A stretch of 64,000 bases of DNA from Flavobacteriaceae bacterium UBA7302 (lineage in GTDB: Bacteria > Bacteroidota > Bacteroidia > Flavobacteriales > Flavobacteriaceae). The notes beneath the pieces are model-generated. The model did no database searches. It saw only the letters and a program-made list of their open reading frames with translations, and had not been told where the DNA came from. How positions within the stretch are numbered: position 1 is the first letter of the stretch; each line of letters opens with the position of its first letter. Made by a program: the position numbers and the translations under genes. Positions 62,129 through 64,000 of this stretch are shown in pieces. The DNA lies in the NCBI GenBank assembly GCA_002471825.1, contig DKQS01000009.1, positions 234,913-298,912 on the forward strand. Direction: 5' to 3'.

Positions 62129-62823
62129 GAAGCTAATCTCTTATCGATCAAAGCACAAATTTTTTCGTACTGCTGGTCGATGGTCAAATCAGAATTATCG
62201 AACTCAATAGCGTCGTCCGCTTTCATTAAAGGCGAATCTTCTCTTGTAGAATCCATCACGTCCCTGCTCATTACATTTCTAAGAACATCGTGGTAATCAA
62301 CGTCCTCTCCTTTTTCACGTAATTCTTGGTACCTGCGTTCAGCCCTGGTTTTAGCCGAAGCAATCATGTAAATTTTAAGCTCAGCATCTGGAAAAACAAC
62401 GGTACCAATATCTCGACCATCCATTACAATTCCGCCTGAGACGCCCATCTTTTGTTGCTCTTTTACCAATTTCTTTCGAACGGCTGATATGGCCGCTACT
62501 TTGCTTACCAATTCTGAAACTTCTAGCGTTCTTATTGCCTTTTCCACATTCTCCCCATTCAAATAAATCTCAGCAAAACCAAGGTCTATATTGTACTTGA
62601 AGTCGAGGTCAATTTTATTGAGATCACCGGTTAATCCCGCTTCATCCAAAAAATCTTTTCCAACGAATCCGTTCTTAAAACCATAAAGTGCGACAGCTCT
62701 ATACATGGCTCCGGTATCTACATATACATAATTGTATTTCTTTGCTACCAGTTTGGCAATGGTACTTTTTCCTGTGGATGAGAAACCATCAATAGCGATG
62801 GTTATTTTCTTGTTATTTGTCAT
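62125..62823 (-). CDS. cmk: Cytidylate kinase
   Basis: The 232-residue protein has P-loop GFSSTGKST (13-21), YVDTGAMYRAVALYG, VMDGRDIGTVVFPDAELKIYM and RAERRYQELREKG, the typical CMP kinase blocks. It phosphorylates CMP and dCMP. Its start codon overlaps the porQ stop by one base (TAATG), so they are translationally coupled; this gene pair is common in Bacteroidota. Confidence 0.95.
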   Translation of the reverse strand: MTNNKKITIAIDGFSSTGKSTIAKLVAKKYNYVYVDTGAMYRAVALYGFKNGFVGKDFLDEAGLTGDLNKIDLDFKYNIDLGFAEIYLNGENVEKAIRTLEVSELVSKVAAISAVRKKLVKEQQKMGVSGGIVMDGRDIGTVVFPDAELKIYMIASAKTRAERRYQELREKGEDVDYHDVLRNVMSRDVMDSTREDSPLMKADDAIEFDNSDLTIDQQYEKICALIDKRLAS

Positions 62824-63842
62824 TATCTATCCAAATCTATATGCAAACTAAAGGTACCGACATCTGTTGCAGAATGGTACTTGGAGAACGCATAATTTAG
62901 TTTAAATCTATTCATTTTAATTCCGAATCCGAATGAAATACCTCCAAAGGTTCTTACATTTTGAAGTTTGAGTTCGGCTGCCCTTCTAAAATTATAACCC
63001 ACTCTCAGGTTGATAACACTTTCTGGAAATAATTCTGCTCCAACTACCATATGTCTGAAAGCATTGGTAAGAAAATTGATGTTTTCATCGGTGACCGTTC
63101 CTTGAAGGTTTGTGGTTTGATTCGATGGATTTGGAACGGCTAAGTTCCACTGTTGTAAATTATCAATGGTAACATACCATTTGAGTGGCACATATTCCAA
63201 TTGGTAAGAACCTCCTAGTGCGATTTTCAGAGGTAGCTTTTCATAAGTTCCTGTATAAGTGCTTATTTGCGTACCTAAATTCCTAACAACCAATGCAAAG
63301 GCATAAGGTTTATACGGACTGTAATATTGCAATGCCAAGTCGGTTGCTATCGCTGTAGAAGTAAAACTACTGATATTGGAAGTGATAAATCTTGCATTTG
63401 CACCAAGGTAAAAGTTAGAACGCGGTATGTTGAATGCATATCCTACAGATACAGCAATATCGTTTGCTGAAAAAGTACCAGTTTCATTTCCCAATTCATC
63501 GGCACCAATGAATGTCCCATAATTTACATAGGTAATATTACCATGAATTACTCCAAATCTTCGAGTCACGATTTTAGCGAAGGAAGCAGAACCCAGATTG
63601 ATGCCCGATAAATAACTTGTATAATTGACAGACAATTGGTTGTCCATATCTACATTAATGGCAGCCGGATTCCAGGTTCCTTGGTTGACATCATCCATAA
63701 TGGTCAATGCTTCACCACCTAGGGCTACTTGTCTTGCGGAGGTAGAGAGATTTAAAAATTGGAAAATTCTTTCCCCACCAACTTGGGCACAAATGGATTG
63801 TTGAATTAGTAAAAAAAGGAAGGTAAAAAGTACTTTTTTCAT
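62823..63842 (-). CDS. porQ: Type IX secretion system protein PorQ
   Basis: The start is the ATG at 63840-63842, which begins a signal peptide (MKKVLFTFLFLLIQQSICAQ); a longer frame from 63986 would run through the rRNA terminator. The 339-residue product has FLNLSTSARQVALGGEALTIMDDV, GTWNPAAINVDMDNQLSVNYTSYL and the outer-membrane barrel-like repeats typical of PorQ/PorV-type proteins. PorQ is part of the T9SS attachment machinery at the outer membrane and fits the T9SS tail on the amylase in this window. Confidence 0.92.
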   Translation of the reverse strand: MKKVLFTFLFLLIQQSICAQVGGERIFQFLNLSTSARQVALGGEALTIMDDVNQGTWNPAAINVDMDNQLSVNYTSYLSGINLGSASFAKIVTRRFGVIHGNITYVNYGTFIGADELGNETGTFSANDIAVSVGYAFNIPRSNFYLGANARFITSNISSFTSTAIATDLALQYYSPYKPYAFALVVRNLGTQISTYTGTYEKLPLKIALGGSYQLEYVPLKWYVTIDNLQQWNLAVPNPSNQTTNLQGTVTDENINFLTNAFRHMVVGAELFPESVINLRVGYNFRRAAELKLQNVRTFGGISFGFGIKMNRFKLNYAFSKYHSATDVGTFSLHIDLDR

Positions 63843-63905
63843 TCGACACAAAGAAACGAAGTCTCTGTATAAAAACGAAAATATATAGAAAGTATTATAA
63901 ACAAA

Positions 63906-63937
63906 AAAAACCTCATTCGAAGTTGAATGAGGTTTTT
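63906..63937 (-). terminator. Terminator of the rRNA operon
   Basis: CCTCATTC (63911-63918) pairs with GAATGAGG (63925-63932), extended by A/T pairs on both sides; on the minus strand it ends in a T run directly after the 5S rRNA. Confidence 0.85.
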
Positions 63938-63949
63938 GAATTAAAGAAA

Positions 63950-64000
63950 GGCAGTGACCTACTCTCCCACCAGTTGGCAGTACCATCGGCGCTATTGGGC
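63950..64000 (-). rRNA. rrf: 5S rRNA, 3' end (cut by window edge)
   Basis: On the minus strand the segment contains GCGCCGATGGTACTGCC and ends GTGGGAGAGTAGGTCACTGCC-like (last bases at 63950), the conserved 3' half of bacterial 5S rRNA. About 51 bases are visible. The rest of the rRNA operon should lie to the right of the window. Confidence 0.92.

Noticed and set aside
63843..63986. Longer PorQ frame reaching 63986
   Set aside because: It would cross the rRNA terminator and part of the 5S rRNA; the signal peptide begins at the ATG at 63842.

Overview
The window looks like chromosomal DNA from a marine-type member of the Bacteroidota, most likely Flavobacteriaceae. The evidence is AT-rich DNA, SusC/SusD pairs, a type IX secretion (T9SS) component (PorQ) and a T9SS C-terminal sorting domain, Bacteroidota-style promoters (TTG, a spacer of about 17-20, then TAnnTTTG), weak or absent Shine-Dalgarno sequences, and typical flavobacterial gene neighbourhoods such as recQ-fmt-HU-yqgE and porQ-cmk. 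I could not search databases; family names come from recognising motifs.

Region 1 (1-14,128) is an alpha-glucan/maltodextrin utilisation locus. On the minus strand lie a maltose-phosphorylase-like GH65 enzyme (cut by the window edge), beta-phosphoglucomutase, an SLC45-like sugar transporter and a LacI-type regulator. Divergent from these are SusC, SusD, a SusE-like lipoprotein, a SusF-like lipoprotein with three tandem modules, and a secreted GH13 amylase with CBM48 and a T9SS tail. The expected flow is surface binding and cutting of starch, TonB-dependent import, inner-membrane transport, phosphorolysis to beta-glucose-1-phosphate, and conversion to glucose-6-phosphate. LacI-type palindromes lie before susC and, as a pair, before the amylase gene.

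Region 2 (14,113-38,446) is mostly housekeeping: cysteine desulfurase, Smr protein, LMW phosphatase-like protein, two PPK2 kinases, an LpxR-like outer-membrane protein, a RecD/Dda-type helicase, DUF3822-rsmD, MoxR ATPase, three SurA/PpiC-type folding factors, DUF493, a small NTPase, recQ, fmt, HU, yqgE, a class IV aminotransferase, a START-like protein, tRNA-Met, rhomboid protease, an LpxL-type acyltransferase, a class V aminotransferase and a GlmM-type mutase. Several convergent pairs share their stop codons.

Region 3 (38,566-52,925) is the unusual part. It holds ten paralogues of a small single-span membrane protein family (recognised as DUF6090), all on the plus strand, interspersed with a beta-helix/ion-channel-like protein, a DUF3667 zinc-ribbon membrane protein and a large Asp-box (BNR) repeat protein. 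Genes mostly overlap by 4 or 8 bases. The 5' ends of some paralogues are almost identical at the DNA level while the rest has diverged strongly, and two leader types alternate A-B-A-B-A. The last paralogue carries ankyrin repeats. I know of no function for this arrangement.

Region 4 (52,931-64,000) holds a CoA-transferase, a small membrane protein, a tricorn-like protease, a small outer-membrane barrel protein, ribosomal protein S1, a RidA-like lipoprotein, QueE, cytidylate kinase, PorQ, and the 3' end of a 5S rRNA that marks the end of an rRNA operon running in from the right. No stretch longer than 300 bases lacks a gene. I saw no transposase, integrase, CRISPR array or prophage.
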